Assembly (NCBI GenBank): GCA_013399015.1
Contig: VWZX01002527.1
Coordinates: 277,181-341,180 of the forward strand
Source: Galbula dea
Taxonomy: Eukaryota; Chordata; Aves; Piciformes; Galbulidae
Direction of reading: 5' to 3'
DNA length: 64,000 nucleotides
Part shown: in pieces, positions 51,729 to 62,800 of the stretch
Layout of the letters: every line of letters begins with the position of its first letter
Position numbering within the stretch: position 1 is the stretch's first letter
Made by a program: the position numbers and the translations under genes
The notes under the pieces: generated by a model
Databases searched by the model: none
What the model was told of the DNA's origin: nothing
The model's input: only the letters and a program-made list of their open reading frames with translations

Positions 51729-51779
51729 TTAGGCCTCTACCTTCCACCTTTGCCCAGCCTTCTGTTACAAGGGCCCCAT

Positions 51780-52510
51780 TCTTATGTTATATGACATATG
51801 TAGGGACTGAGAAGGCAGGGGAGGTCAGGAGGATCTGGAAGCAAACTGTTGACATAGTTGCTTTTAATTATTTGTGGTAATGAAATAGCTTCCATATCTC
51901 AAAATTTCCCACAAAATGAATAGTTTTGTAGTTCAGATCTGTGGCCATGAAAGAAAACACAGTTTCCCACTGTTGCTTACAATGCTTGTTTTCAACTTCA
52001 AAACACAGCTTATTTTCTCAAAAGAAATACAGTAATGGGGGAAATGAAGGCAGGCTCCCCTTGTAACTTTCCCAAGAAATACATCAGGAAAAGCATACTT
52101 CTGCAAAACAACTGTATTTTAGTACACCCAGACAGTAAGATTCCAAAAAGTCATAAATAGCAGTGAGGTTAGTAACCAATGCACTGTTATTCTTTTTCTT
52201 CTTTCTCCCCATCCCCATGTTTAAGTCATGAACAGCACTAAATGAACACACAATTTCTACAGCTAATAGAAAGACATTTTTATAGAAGTCTCTGAGTATG
52301 CAGTTAATTTCCAATATGGGGATTTTTGAAAATATGCCTCCACACTTTCATTCTGTAAAATAAACTTGGTGGAATAATTGGATATTATAGCTCTGATGCC
52401 ACACTTCATCAGTATCCTTAAAACCTTAGCACCATGTTTGGTATCATTGTCTATACAACATCTCTTTCTCCACCTTAATAGTTGGGTAGAAAAGCAATCA
52501 ATTTGAAGTG
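51780..52510. other. Spacer between deleted CR1 and SINE
   Basis: AT-rich, nothing recognised. Confidence 0.6.
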
Positions 52511-52584
52511 CACAGGAGGTGGTCTAGCAGTTAGGATTCGGCACACTCACTTCTGGGACCTGGGTTCAATTCCCCGTCAGGGAA
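52511..52584 (+). pseudogene. tRNA-Glu(CTC)-derived sequence, head of the SINE
   Basis: Internal promoter boxes and the CTC anticodon are recognisable. The 5' acceptor strand (GCACAGG in place of TCCCTGG) does not pair with the 3' strand, the anticodon stem is disrupted and the T-arm region has lost a base. It is not a working tRNA, though an RNA polymerase III promoter may once have been active. Confidence 0.8.
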
Positions 52585-52689
52585 GCTTTGTTGTGACTTA
52601 GTCTTAGGGAATCCTGCTCTGGCAGGGGGGTTGGACTAGATGATCTTTTGAGGTCCCTTCCAACTTCTAACATACTGTGATACTGTGAA
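52511..52689 (+). mobile_element. Composite SINE: tRNA-Glu-like head with CR1 3' tail
   Basis: The head (52511-52584) aligns with tRNA-Glu(CTC): A-box region TGGTCTAGCAGTTAGG, anticodon arm with CTC retained, and B-box GGTTCAATTCC followed by CCGTCAGGGAA. About 20 bp of linker (GCTTTGTTGTGACTTAGTCT) follows. The rest (about 52603-52689) is the 3' end of a CR1 read in the sense direction: GGAATCCTGCT, TTGGACTAGATGATC, TTTTGAGGTCCCTTCCAAC, then two ATACTGTG units. The tail matches the 3' ends of the CR1 copies at 50461 and 55101 closely, so that subfamily is the likely LINE partner. The 5' acceptor arm no longer pairs with the 3' side. tRNA/CR1 composite SINEs are known in birds (TguSINE1, with a tRNA-Ile head). 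Confidence 0.85.
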
Positions 52690-53406
52690 GACAGGCCAGT
52701 AAAATTAAATGCCAGCTTTCCTGAATCTGAATGCCCTCCTCATTGGGAACGTGGAAATAATTCTGCAGGCCAGCAAGGAAAAGTATGAAGTCACTGTTCA
52801 GAGCACACTATCTAGAAAATGCCAGGATCTACAACTCTTAGCACTTGCATAAACACAGAAAGAGTCAGGCACAGGTGGTCAGATACACACCCCTGCATGC
52901 ATGGAGCCTGGAGCCCCATGGTGAGCGTGTCTCAGTGCCCACACAACTTCACCTGCCAACTACACAGCAACCTCAGCAGGGCCCATCTTCTCCTACAGCC
53001 TGGGATGTGCAGCACCACAGAGCTAAAACCATCTTCTATGGCTGGGACTGTTGAAGAGCAAAAAACATATTCAAAAAGGTAATGCCCTAATTAATAAAAT
53101 TTGGATAGGCTCCTATGGGCTGTTTTTGCTAGCTAATGCCTGCTTTTTACAAGTCAGTCTTCCTTCTCCTGCATGTGTGCGAAAATCAAATATTTCTGGC
53201 ACTGGGTGTGCTGCCCATATTGTTATGTGCTTCATAGCATTCTGCACCTACATACAAGGAAAGTATCACTTTACCATCTGATTTTCTTGAGTTGTACAGT
53301 CATCAGTGCTATAGCAAGAAACAGATGGACTGGGAATTAGGAAATAAGCACTGCAGAGGGTCTTCCTGAACACAAAGTGGGTGCATGTGTTAAGTGGCTG
53401 CAAAAC
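52690..53406. other. Region downstream of the opsin stop codon (presumed 3' UTR in part)
   Basis: It lies 3' of the opsin reading frame on the minus strand, so some of it is probably 3' UTR. No AATAAA was found on that strand here. The composite SINE begins just beyond, at 52689. Confidence 0.5.
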
Positions 53407-53847
53407 TTACAATCTATCGCATTCAATATCAGGGTTATTGGATGGTGTATCTAGAATACCAAAATACCCTTCCCTGTTTGCTGGAGGTGGGGTGTTGGTT
53501 GGACTTCCCACCCCAGAATCAGGGCTTGGTGCAGGGTGCATTTCTCCGGCATACTTCTCTCCTTTCTGGGAGGGCTCTTGTTGTTTTTGCTTGAGGTTTT
53601 TGAAACGCTTGAGTTTGACAGGGTCCTTGACTTCCTTGGCACAATGGAACAAAATTAATATGTCCCTCCGAAATTTGGAGCTCATTCCAAAGTAGATAAT
53701 GGGATTGTAGAAGCTGGCAGATTTAGCAAACAAACTGGCAAGGATGCTGGTAAGATTGGGCACAGGGTGACCAAAAGCAGACCATATAGAGATGACAGCA
53801 TATGGTGACCATGCGATAATGAAGGCTGTGCAAATGACAATAGAAAC
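53407..53847 (-). CDS. Opsin terminal exon: TM6, TM7 and C-terminal tail
   Basis: The coding part is 441 bp including the TAA stop, entered in phase 0 after TTTCAG. It encodes TM6 (VSIVICTAFIIAWSPYAV), ECL3 (WSAFGHPVPN), TM7 with the retinal-linking Lys (LFAKSASFYNPIIY) and helix 8 (FGMSSKFRRDI, with SSK where rhodopsin has NKQ). Next come a Cys for palmitoylation, a Lys-rich segment (KDPVKLKRFKNLKQKQ) and a Ser/Pro/Thr-rich tail (SPDSGVGSPTNTPPP) offering many phosphorylation sites. I found no AATAAA on the minus strand in the roughly 700 bp below the stop, so the 3' UTR end is undefined. Confidence 0.95.
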   Translation of the reverse strand, partial: VSIVICTAFIIAWSPYAVISIWSAFGHPVPNLTSILASLFAKSASFYNPIIYFGMSSKFRRDILILFHCAKEVKDPVKLKRFKNLKQKQQEPSQKGEKYAGEMHPAPSPDSGVGSPTNTPPPANREGYFGILDTPSNNPDIECDRL

Positions 53848-56800
53848 CTGAAAGACAAAAGAAGATTCGTAAATCTATTCTGGAAGTCTACATCAACAAA
53901 GCAATACACTGGGAGTAATAGCTTGGACATTTGACTGAAAGGGAAACAGTAACTTTTAGATTGTCCTGAGGGTATGGCTCACAGGAGAATGCAAGCAAGC
54001 AAAAGATTTGCTTTGGTGGAGCCAGGAAGACCTGTAAGCCATATGTTGAATTTTGGCATGGTGGTGTGCTTAAGCAATGCATTATCTAATGGAATGAAAA
54101 CAGCTTCAGTTCCCCCTATGTTTATATGAATTTGGAAGGTTTCAGGTAGACTTAAGTTGGCAGTAAGTAAATTGAAAGCTCTACGGTAAGTTCTGTGTTT
54201 TCTAAGAAGTAATGTAGCTTCTGAAAAAAAGAAAGTGTATGCTAAAGCAAATTTTTTGTTTTCTCCTGTATAAGCCACTCTAATTATATTTAGATTACTT
54301 TTCATATGTGATGTATTACAAACATTAGCCAACTGATGATGCAGGAGTTTTAAACAAACCTCAGATTCCTCACTGAGTTCAGATTTTGCCACTAGAGATT
54401 ACAGAGAAATGAAATGTAACTGGTTGGTTTTATTAAATTCCAGTTAAGACCAATTTTTTCAAAGACAGTTTTCACTGAAATAAATCCCACAAAACATGAA
54501 ACCCAAACTCACCCTGGTGACGTCCCGCTCTATCCTCCTCTGTCTGTCTGTGGGATCACCCAGTCCTGCTAATGCATGGCTTAGCTTGACAGTATTGATA
54601 ATTGATACATATGAGAAGACCATGACTGAGACAGGTAGGAAAAAACAGCAGATGAAAATGGAGACAATGTAGGACTTGTAGATTGTGGAGAAGTTGGCTT
54701 TTCCCCAGTCTATCTCACAGGTGCCATACATACGATCTGGAAAGAAAAAAAGATTTGTTAACATTTGTGGAGCATTTATCTGCTTTTGAGTTACTAATTT
54801 ACCACTTAAAATGCTGTACTTTTCTTCTTTTAAGCACTGAAGAATGCATTGATCCTTCCAATTTCATAATCCGTGACATGATTTCCTACATGAACAATTT
54901 TTAAAGACCAGCTAGACTGTAATGAGTTTTAGCCTATTATAGTTTTGTCCAGTTTAGATTTCCAGTGTAACTCCATAGTGCGCAAACTGTTGTTTCAGGA
55001 TAGGAAATTGTGATCCTTTATTAGAAAAAAAAATTATAATCATTCACTAGGTTGATGTTCTTGAGTGTTATCTACTTTTATTCATGTTAATATTCTACAT
55101 CACAGAATCACAGAATCACAGAATGTTAGGTGTTGGAAGGGACCTCAAAAGATCACATAGTCTAACCCTCCTGCCACAGCAGGATTCCCTACAACAGGTC
55201 ACACAGAAGCACGTCCAGATGGGTTTTGAATACCTCCAGAGAAGGAGACTCCACAACCTCTCTGGGCAGTCTGTGCCAGTGCTCTGGCACCCTCACTGGG
55301 AAAAATATTTTTCTTGTATTCACATGGAACATCCTACGCTTCAGTTATAACCATTGCACCTTGTCTTGTCACTGGGCTTCACTAAGAAGAGCCTGACTCC
55401 ATCCCCTGATACAAACCCTTCAAGTGTTTAAAAGCACAGATGAGGTCACCCCTTATTCTCCTCTTCTCCAAGCTAAAGAGACCCAGCTCCCTTAGCCTTT
55501 CCTCATCAGGAAGATGTTCCAGCCCCTTCATCATCTTGGTGGCTCTGTGCTGGACTCTTTCAAGCAGTTCCCTGTCCTCCTTAAACTGAGGGGCCCAGAA
55601 CTGGACACAATATTCCAGATGCGGCCTCACCAGGGTAGAAGAACCCCTCTTGACCTACTAGCCACACCCCTTCTAATACACCCCAGAATCCCATTGGCCA
55701 CAAGAGCACACTGCTGGCTCATGGTCACTCTTGCATCTACCAGGAACCCCAGGTCCCTTTCCCCTTCACTGCTCTCCAACAGGTCAGCCCTCAACCTATA
55801 CTCATACGTGGGGCTGGCCTTTCCCGAGCGCAAAACTCAACACCTGGCCTTACTGAATTTTATTCAATTTCTCCCTGCTCTACTCTCCAGCCTCTCTAAG
55901 TCATGCTGAATAGCAGCAGAACCTCTGGTGTGTCAGCCACTCCACCCAGGTTAGTGTCAGCAGCAAACTTACTGACAGTGCAGTCTGTTCCCTCATCCAG
56001 GTCATTAATGAATACATTGAAAAGCACTGATCCCAGTACTGACTCCTGAGGGACTCCACTACACACAGGCCTCCAGCTAGACTCCATCCCACTGACCACA
56101 ACTCTCTGACCGCTGTCCTTCAACCCGTTCACAATCTACCTCTACTACCCAATCATCCAGACCACACTTGCTCACTTTAGCTGCAAGGATGCTGTGGGAG
56201 ACAGTGTCAAACATTTGGCTGAAATCAAGATAAGCCACATCCACTGCCCTACCCTCATCTATCCACCTGCTTATGTCCTCATAAAAGGCTATCAGGTTGG
56301 TGAAACATGACTTCCCCTTGGTAAACCCATGCTGACTGCTCCTAATGACCCCCTTATCCATGATATGCCTAGAGACAGAGTCAAGGATAAAGTGTTCCAT
56401 CACCTTTCCAGGGATGGAGGTGAGGCTGACCAGTCTATAGTTACCCGGCTCCTCCTTCTTGCCCTTTTTGAATACTGGACTGACATTTGCCTTCCTCCAA
56501 TCCCCAGGCACTTCTCCTGTTCCCCAGGACTTAACAAAGATAATGGAGAGTGGCCTGGCAATGACTTCTGCCAGCTCCCTCAACACCCGCAGGTGCATCC
56601 CATCAGGTCCCAAGGATTTCTGGATGTCCAAATGGCTTAGCTGCTCCCTAGTCCACCCTCATCAAGCAAGGACAACTCCTCTTTTATCCTGACATCATCT
56701 GGAGGCTCAGAGATCTGAGGCTCTTGAGCACAGTCTCTAACAGTCTAGACAGAGACAAAGAAGGCATTCAGTAACTCCACCTTCTTTGTATCATCTGTCA

Positions 56801-59800
56801 CCAAGGCACCCACTTCATTCAGCAGGAGGACTACATTGCCTCTAGGGTTATTTTTTCGGGTGACGTATTTGAAGAAGCCCTTCCTATTGTCCTTTACTTC
56901 CCTTGCAAAGTTTAATTCCAGAGAGGCCTTAGCTTTCCTAGTTGCCTCCCTACAATCTCTGACAACAGTCCTGGACTCTTCCCATGTGGCCAGCCCCTCC
57001 TTCCATGATCTCTAGACCCTCTTCTTCCACTTGAGTTTGCCCAGCAGTTCCCTACTTAACCATTTGGGTCTCCTGGCTCCCTTCCTCGATTTTCTGCATG
57101 TTGGGATGCTCTGATCTTGAGCTTGGAAGAAGTGGTCCTTGAATGTTAACCAACTCTCTTGGGCCCCTTTATCTTCTAGTACTCTGTCTCATGAGATTTC
57201 TCCTACGAGTTTCTTGAAAAGATCAAAGTTGGCCCTACTGAAGTCTAGGGTTGTGATCTGACTAGGTATATTGTTCCTACCACACAAGATCCTCAACTCT
57301 ACCACCTCATGGTCACTGCAGCCAAGGTTGCCCTCAACCTCTACCTTTTCAACCAGACCCTCCTTGTTAGTGAGTATCAGGTCCAGCAGCACCCCCCTCC
57401 TAGTGGGCTCATCCACCATTTACATCAAGAAGTTATCATCAGTGCACTGGAGATACCTTCTGGACTGTGAATGGCTGGCTGAGTAGGCCTTCCAGCAAAT
57501 ATCTGGGTAGTTAAAATCCCCCATAAGAACCAGGGCCTGTGATTGCAAAGCTACTGTCAGCTACCTGGAGAAAGCCTCATCAAATTCCTCATCCTGATCA
57601 GGTGGCCTGTAATTAACACCCACAACAGTATCACCCATGCCAGCCTGCCCCTTAATTCACACCCATAAACTCTCTATTTGCTCCTCATTCACCCCTGGAC
57701 AGAACTCAGTACATTCTAGTTGCTCTCTCACATAAAGAGCAACTCCCCCACCACTCCTTGTTGACCTGTCTTTCCTAAAGAGGACACAGCCATCCATGAC
57801 CACATTCCAGTCATGAGAGCTGTCCCACCATGTTTCTGTAATTGCCACCAGATCATAACCCTTTGACCGCACATGGCTTTCTAACTCCTCTTGTTTATTC
57901 CCCATGCTGTATGCATTGGTATACAGGCATTTCAGGGAGCAAGCTGAGCATGCCAATTCTACCCTAAGGTTGTGGGAGGCCTTCTGGTCTGTATTAGTAC
58001 TAGTACTAAACCCTGCCCCACTGGTGCAGACCTGGCAGCAACCACATCCCCCTTTAAACCTAATTTAAATGTCTATGGATGAGCCCTCCTAGCTCTCGTC
58101 CTAGGACCCTTTTTCCCCTGGAAGATAAGCTTTTCCCACCTCCTGTCATCTGGCCTGGTATCTTGTAATACCAGCCATTATCAAAGAACCCAAAGCTCTG
58201 CTTGTAGCAGCAGTCTCGGAGCCAGGTATTTATGGACTGAATTCTTGTACTCCATTCCGTACCATGGTCTATTGCTGGAAGTAGGGAAGAGAAAAGTCTG
58301 ATGACTGCACCATGTTGGGAAGTTCCCTAGTAATATTCCTAATTTGGGCTCCAGGAAGGTTGCAGACCTCCCTGTGATGAGGGTCAATCCTGCATATTGA
58401 AGCCTCTGTTCCCTTTAAGAGGGAGTCTCCAACAACCACAACTCTTCTCTTCTTTGTGGAAGAGGTTGTGATATGTCCAGGAAGGCTAGCTGACTGTGGC
58501 AATACCTCTGATACACATTGCCTGCCATCCACATCCCCATTAGACTGGCTGTTTTCCAGCAGGGCATCATATCTATTTCTCAGAGGTACCTGGAGACATG
58601 AGGCAGGCAAGGAAGGCACCCGACTTCTGTTGCAGCCATCGACTTTCCTTCACTCACCTGTTTCATTTAGGCCTCTACCTTCCACCTTTGCTGAGTTTTC
58701 TGTTACAAGAGCCCCATACCTCCTCATAAGGAAGGTGTTCCATCCCCTTAATCATCTTGGTGGCTCTGTGCTGGATTTTTTCAAGTAGTTCCCTATCCTT
58801 CTTAAACTGAGGGGCCCAGAACTGGACACAACATTCCAGATGCGGCCTCGCCAGGGTAGAGTAAAGGGGGAGAAGAACCTCTCTTGACCTACTAACCACA
58901 CCCCTTCTAATCCCCCCAAAATACCATTGGCATTCTGGCCAAGGCTGCCCTCAACCTATACCTTTTCAGCCAGCCCTTCCTTGTTAGTGAGTATCAGGTC
59001 CAGCATCACTCCCCTCCTAGTGGGCTCATCCACCATTTGTGTCAAGAAGTTATCATCAATGCTCTGGAGGAACCTCCTGGACTGTGAATGGCTGGCTGAG
59101 TAGGCTTTCCAGCAAATAGCTGGGTAGTTAAAATCCCCCATAAGAACCAGGGCCTGTGATTGTGATAGTAACTTCCTAAGATGAGAACTGTAACAGTATA
59201 ACAAGCAATGGTAAAGAGACAACATGCCAAATGCAAAATGTTACTACTTATATAGCAAAGTAGCAAGTAAAAACATTGTGTGTTTTTTACCAGAAACAAA
59301 AAGGTATTTAGATTCTTAGTGTAATGAGAGCCATGAAAACAAATTGATATAGTAAGAATAAAGATTATGGGAAGGGGAAACGTAAAAATATCAGACCTTT
59401 TGCTAAATTGGAAGCATAGTTCTGCAGCTATAAAGGAGGTGCAGGCTCCTACAAATGGAGTCAGATAGATTGCAGGATCTACAGCTACTGGGATTTACAA
59501 AAGGACAGTGGCTGATCAGGTACTTAATAGGTACTTAAGGGAAAGGCTGTGGAAATAAGGGACAGTCTCTGCTTAAATATTTTTCAGAATAACAGTTGAC
59601 TTCTTTATACCCTCTGATGTGCTTGAAAATGCCTCCTTATAGAAAACTTGAGTCCAATAGCGTTAGAGCTCTGTTTTCTACAGGCTGTGAATTGTTGAAT
59701 TTTCTTCTTAAGTGCAAAAAGCTGGGTTTTTTATACAGTCGTTTGAGGGGTTTTTTTTTCCCTTGACAACTGTGTCAGCAAATTAAATTACAAATAAATG

Positions 59801-62800
59801 AAAGATGAACCAAAACTATGTAAGTCAAGTATTAACAAGTCCTAGAAATACTACACAGGTGGAGACTGCATGAATTAGTAACAGCTCTTCCTGACATCCA
59901 GTGGTAATTCTGAAGAAAAAAATAATCCCTTAATTCCTCACAGGTGATTGGAAGTTTAGACAGGATGAAATAAAGGAGCAAAATATTAAAATCTCTTTTA
60001 TGATTCTCATTAAAAAAAAGCTTGCTATTTTTTACACCAGAAACACTATGTGTTGCTGTCTGAATGTGTTCAGTAGTAGAAATAGAATTTGGTGTCCCTT
60101 ACCATTTTCATCAGTAGACCTTGTTTGTAAAAACTTTTGACTGAAAAATGAAAGCAACCTCTAGATGACATGAAAAGAAAATTCAGCAGATTTTATGAAA
60201 GTCAGAATTCAGAGCTCTATTTCCTCCCATGGGCGGGGGGATAGGGACACTGAGAAGTGGCATTTCCAAAATTTATCAAGGTCCTGGAAACCCCTTCATC
60301 TGCTGCGTAGAAGCAAGAGGTCCAAGGCAGCCAGGTATTGTGCACAGTGATCTGTCAGCACACAGTGCCTGCTCCACTGCCTGCTGCTGCGCTTGCCATT
60401 GCTGGGCTCCCAATTCTCCACAGGTGACCTCAGTGGAAATCTGTTTAGAGTCAGGTAGCCAAGGAACCTGAAACCACTGTGATTTTCAGCAGGGAAATCT
60501 GCTCCTAGAAGTGGTCTTGAAGACCCCTGTCAAGGAATTGAATCCGACGTACAAAGATGATCCATGGAGGCAATTAGATGCCCTGACAAGGTAGTGATGC
60601 CCAAGATGTCCCTGGTTCCAGATTAAGGCTAAAAAGGACATCAGAAATTCTACTATAAATAAAGAGGTAACAAATTTAATGTACAAAGAAAACATGAATT
60701 GTCAGATCCATGGAAAATGACCAGTGCAAACCATCCAAGTTTATGACATGCCCAGAATGCAAAAATATGACTTAAAATTAGAACAGGCAAACAAAGAGTT
60801 TGGTTTTGTCTCAAATAAAAGATACATTTAGCTTAATATCCTGGTAACATTTTCATTTCAGAAAGATAGAAGATTTAACCAATCATAGGAAAAAATCGGG
60901 TGCTTTTCACACACTCACAGTACAAGGGTCCAGAGATACCTCAAAACTTATGTATATAATAAGTAAGAGAATATATTCACATGGCTGCTTTAATAGGTCA
61001 TAGAAGATTTCATGACTTGTCAAAGGATGCAGTTGCAGTAATTTTGTGGTGTGGGAATATTCCTTAGACGTTGAATTCCTGCAGTATTCACTCTTTAAAA
61101 TTTTTCTCTTTCCCCTCCTCCTTTTGTACTCTAATCATTTCTTGGACTGACAAACTTTCTGACATCTTTTTCTTCTTCTGTTATGTTAATACTCATACTT
61201 TTAACGAACTGTTTCACCAGATCTTCCTGGCTTGTCTTATAGTTTCAAGCTTAACTTGCTGGAAGTTGTACTCTTTTCTAGCTTCCCAGTCTTGATAGTT
61301 TTTGAAGGATGTCTTTTGATAGTTTCCTTTATGTCATTGCCTAACCATGCCAAATATTTCTAGCCTCTCTTTTTTTCATAGGTAATATGAACTTGATCCA
61401 AGTCTTTCCTGTGATACTTCAAAAAAATTTCTTTACAGCTGCCCATATGTCATTTATGATGAATGATTTTCTTAGTTCCACTAATGATTGGTCTGGTTTA
61501 TCACAAACAGCAAGAAAAAAAGTTAAGTATCTTTGTTCAGCTAAGTGGAGAGGTGCCAAATAAGTACAACTGAAAGATACCTGTATACTGTTACCTGTAT
61601 AACTGCCCCAGCCAAGTAACGGAGCTGCCGACCAGAAGAAAGCTGCTGTCCAAATGAGAACCAGAGCCACTGTCATACTGCTGTTGCTGATGCAGTGACC
61701 TGCGTGGTTTAATCAGAAAACAATATCTAGGAAGACAAACATATCTCTGAAATGCACTAAATGCATTTAAATCTAAATGCACTCCTATACCAATAGCAAA
61801 TAAGGAAAATACAGCTATTTTAAATATTAAGACAAAAGATGCATATTCATAAGAAAATCCTAGATTTGAAAACATATGTCAGGCTTCTGTTGAAGACTGT
61901 TTGTGAACAGTGGAAACAAAAGTTTTTTAAGCACGTGACAATGTGTTTGATGAGCAATGCAGAATTAGCAAACTCTACATTAGACTTACGTTTTGCAAAC
62001 AACAGTCTTTTGCAAAAACCCCAGTCTTTTGCAAAGACAAAAAAACCCCCCAAACCAACAAAATGAAAGAGAGTGGCTAGTAGAAGTTTTTTAGCACTTG
62101 AGAGAGTAATGAATAGTGGTTGGCGTATTCAGATAGTAGATAACAGGGCACTAGAGAAGAAAGAAATGTGGGTGCAAGGCTGTGGTGATGGTGCTTTGCA
62201 GATCTGGGAGACAGGCAGGAGAGACGAGAGTCTGCCTGGGCACGGTTAGGTCATGGTCAGTTCTGGGGATGGTAGGACTAATTTTCATCTGTGGTATGAA
62301 ACCGTCCACTGAGGGGAGACTGAGGAGGCATGTAAGGATGGCAGGCCATGCAGTACTACAAAAGCTGGTGGCAAGATGCACAGACTGAATGTTCCCAATA
62401 TCATCTAAAGTCCATGATGTCTGCTGTGCATGAGTCCTAGCAAAACACTTTGAAGAGTGAAAATATTTTTATTTAGGACAGCCTTCAAACCAAGGATCTT
62501 ATCAACAACTGGAAAGTTCCCAAACATCATCTCATAGAAGATGAAATTCATTGCTTACAGTGAGATACATATAACAGTGTATTCATCAGTTAGGAGTCAG
62601 TTAAGTTGTATTTTGAAGAACACAGAGGATCAGCAGGACCTGTGATATCTTTGGCACAAGTGTGAATTTAACCCCTAGTGACCAAAGTGTTCTAGTAATA
62701 ATTTGGCTCTTAATAGGGTCAACCCTGAAGGGTTGTTCTATGTAAACATGTTTGTAAAGTAAATGACTGTATTATGTTCTGATTTCCAATGCATCTAATT

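Larger units (their letters stand above)
50461..51779 (-). mobile_element. Internally deleted CR1 copy: 3' end and RT C-terminus fused to esterase block
   Basis: It begins with the CACAGAAT repeats, then the same 3' UTR and RT C-terminus as the copy at 55101 (protein RPHLEYCVQFWAPQFKKDRELL). Near 51128 the sequence jumps to the region matched by 58210-58717 of the long copy, including the esterase-like block (51408-51728, VVVGDSFLKETE). The endonuclease and RT core are missing. One undetermined base lies at 51020, inside a local repeat of AGAACCTCTTTTG. Coding capacity is lost. Confidence 0.9.
55101..58717 (-). mobile_element. Long CR1 LINE copy, degenerate, with esterase, endonuclease and RT remnants
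   Basis: A non-LTR retrotransposon lies in the opsin intron, sense on the minus strand. Its 3' end at 55101 is the repeated CACAGAAT unit (complement of ATTCTGTG). Going 5' one meets the RT C-terminus (55382-55630), RT palm pieces (55896-56631), the endonuclease C-part with TRRGVLLDLILTN and SDHEVV (57189-57419), the endonuclease N-part with ITETWWD (57657-57956), and an SGNH/esterase-like block with VVVVGDSLLKGTE (58269-58619). The frames are broken by several shifts and stops. Motif B reads GVPQES and the palm motif reads FAAD instead of FADD, so the RT is dead. CR1 elements are known to carry an esterase-like domain. The 3.6-kb length makes it the longest copy here. Confidence 0.93.
54737..61594. 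other. Large opsin intron (TM4 to ECL2/TM5 exons) loaded with CR1
   Basis: The intron is 6.86 kb, of which about 4 kb (55101-59162) is CR1 sequence in the same orientation as the gene. The remaining parts (54737-55100 and 59163-61594) are AT-rich and show no exon or other recognisable repeat. Confidence 0.85.
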
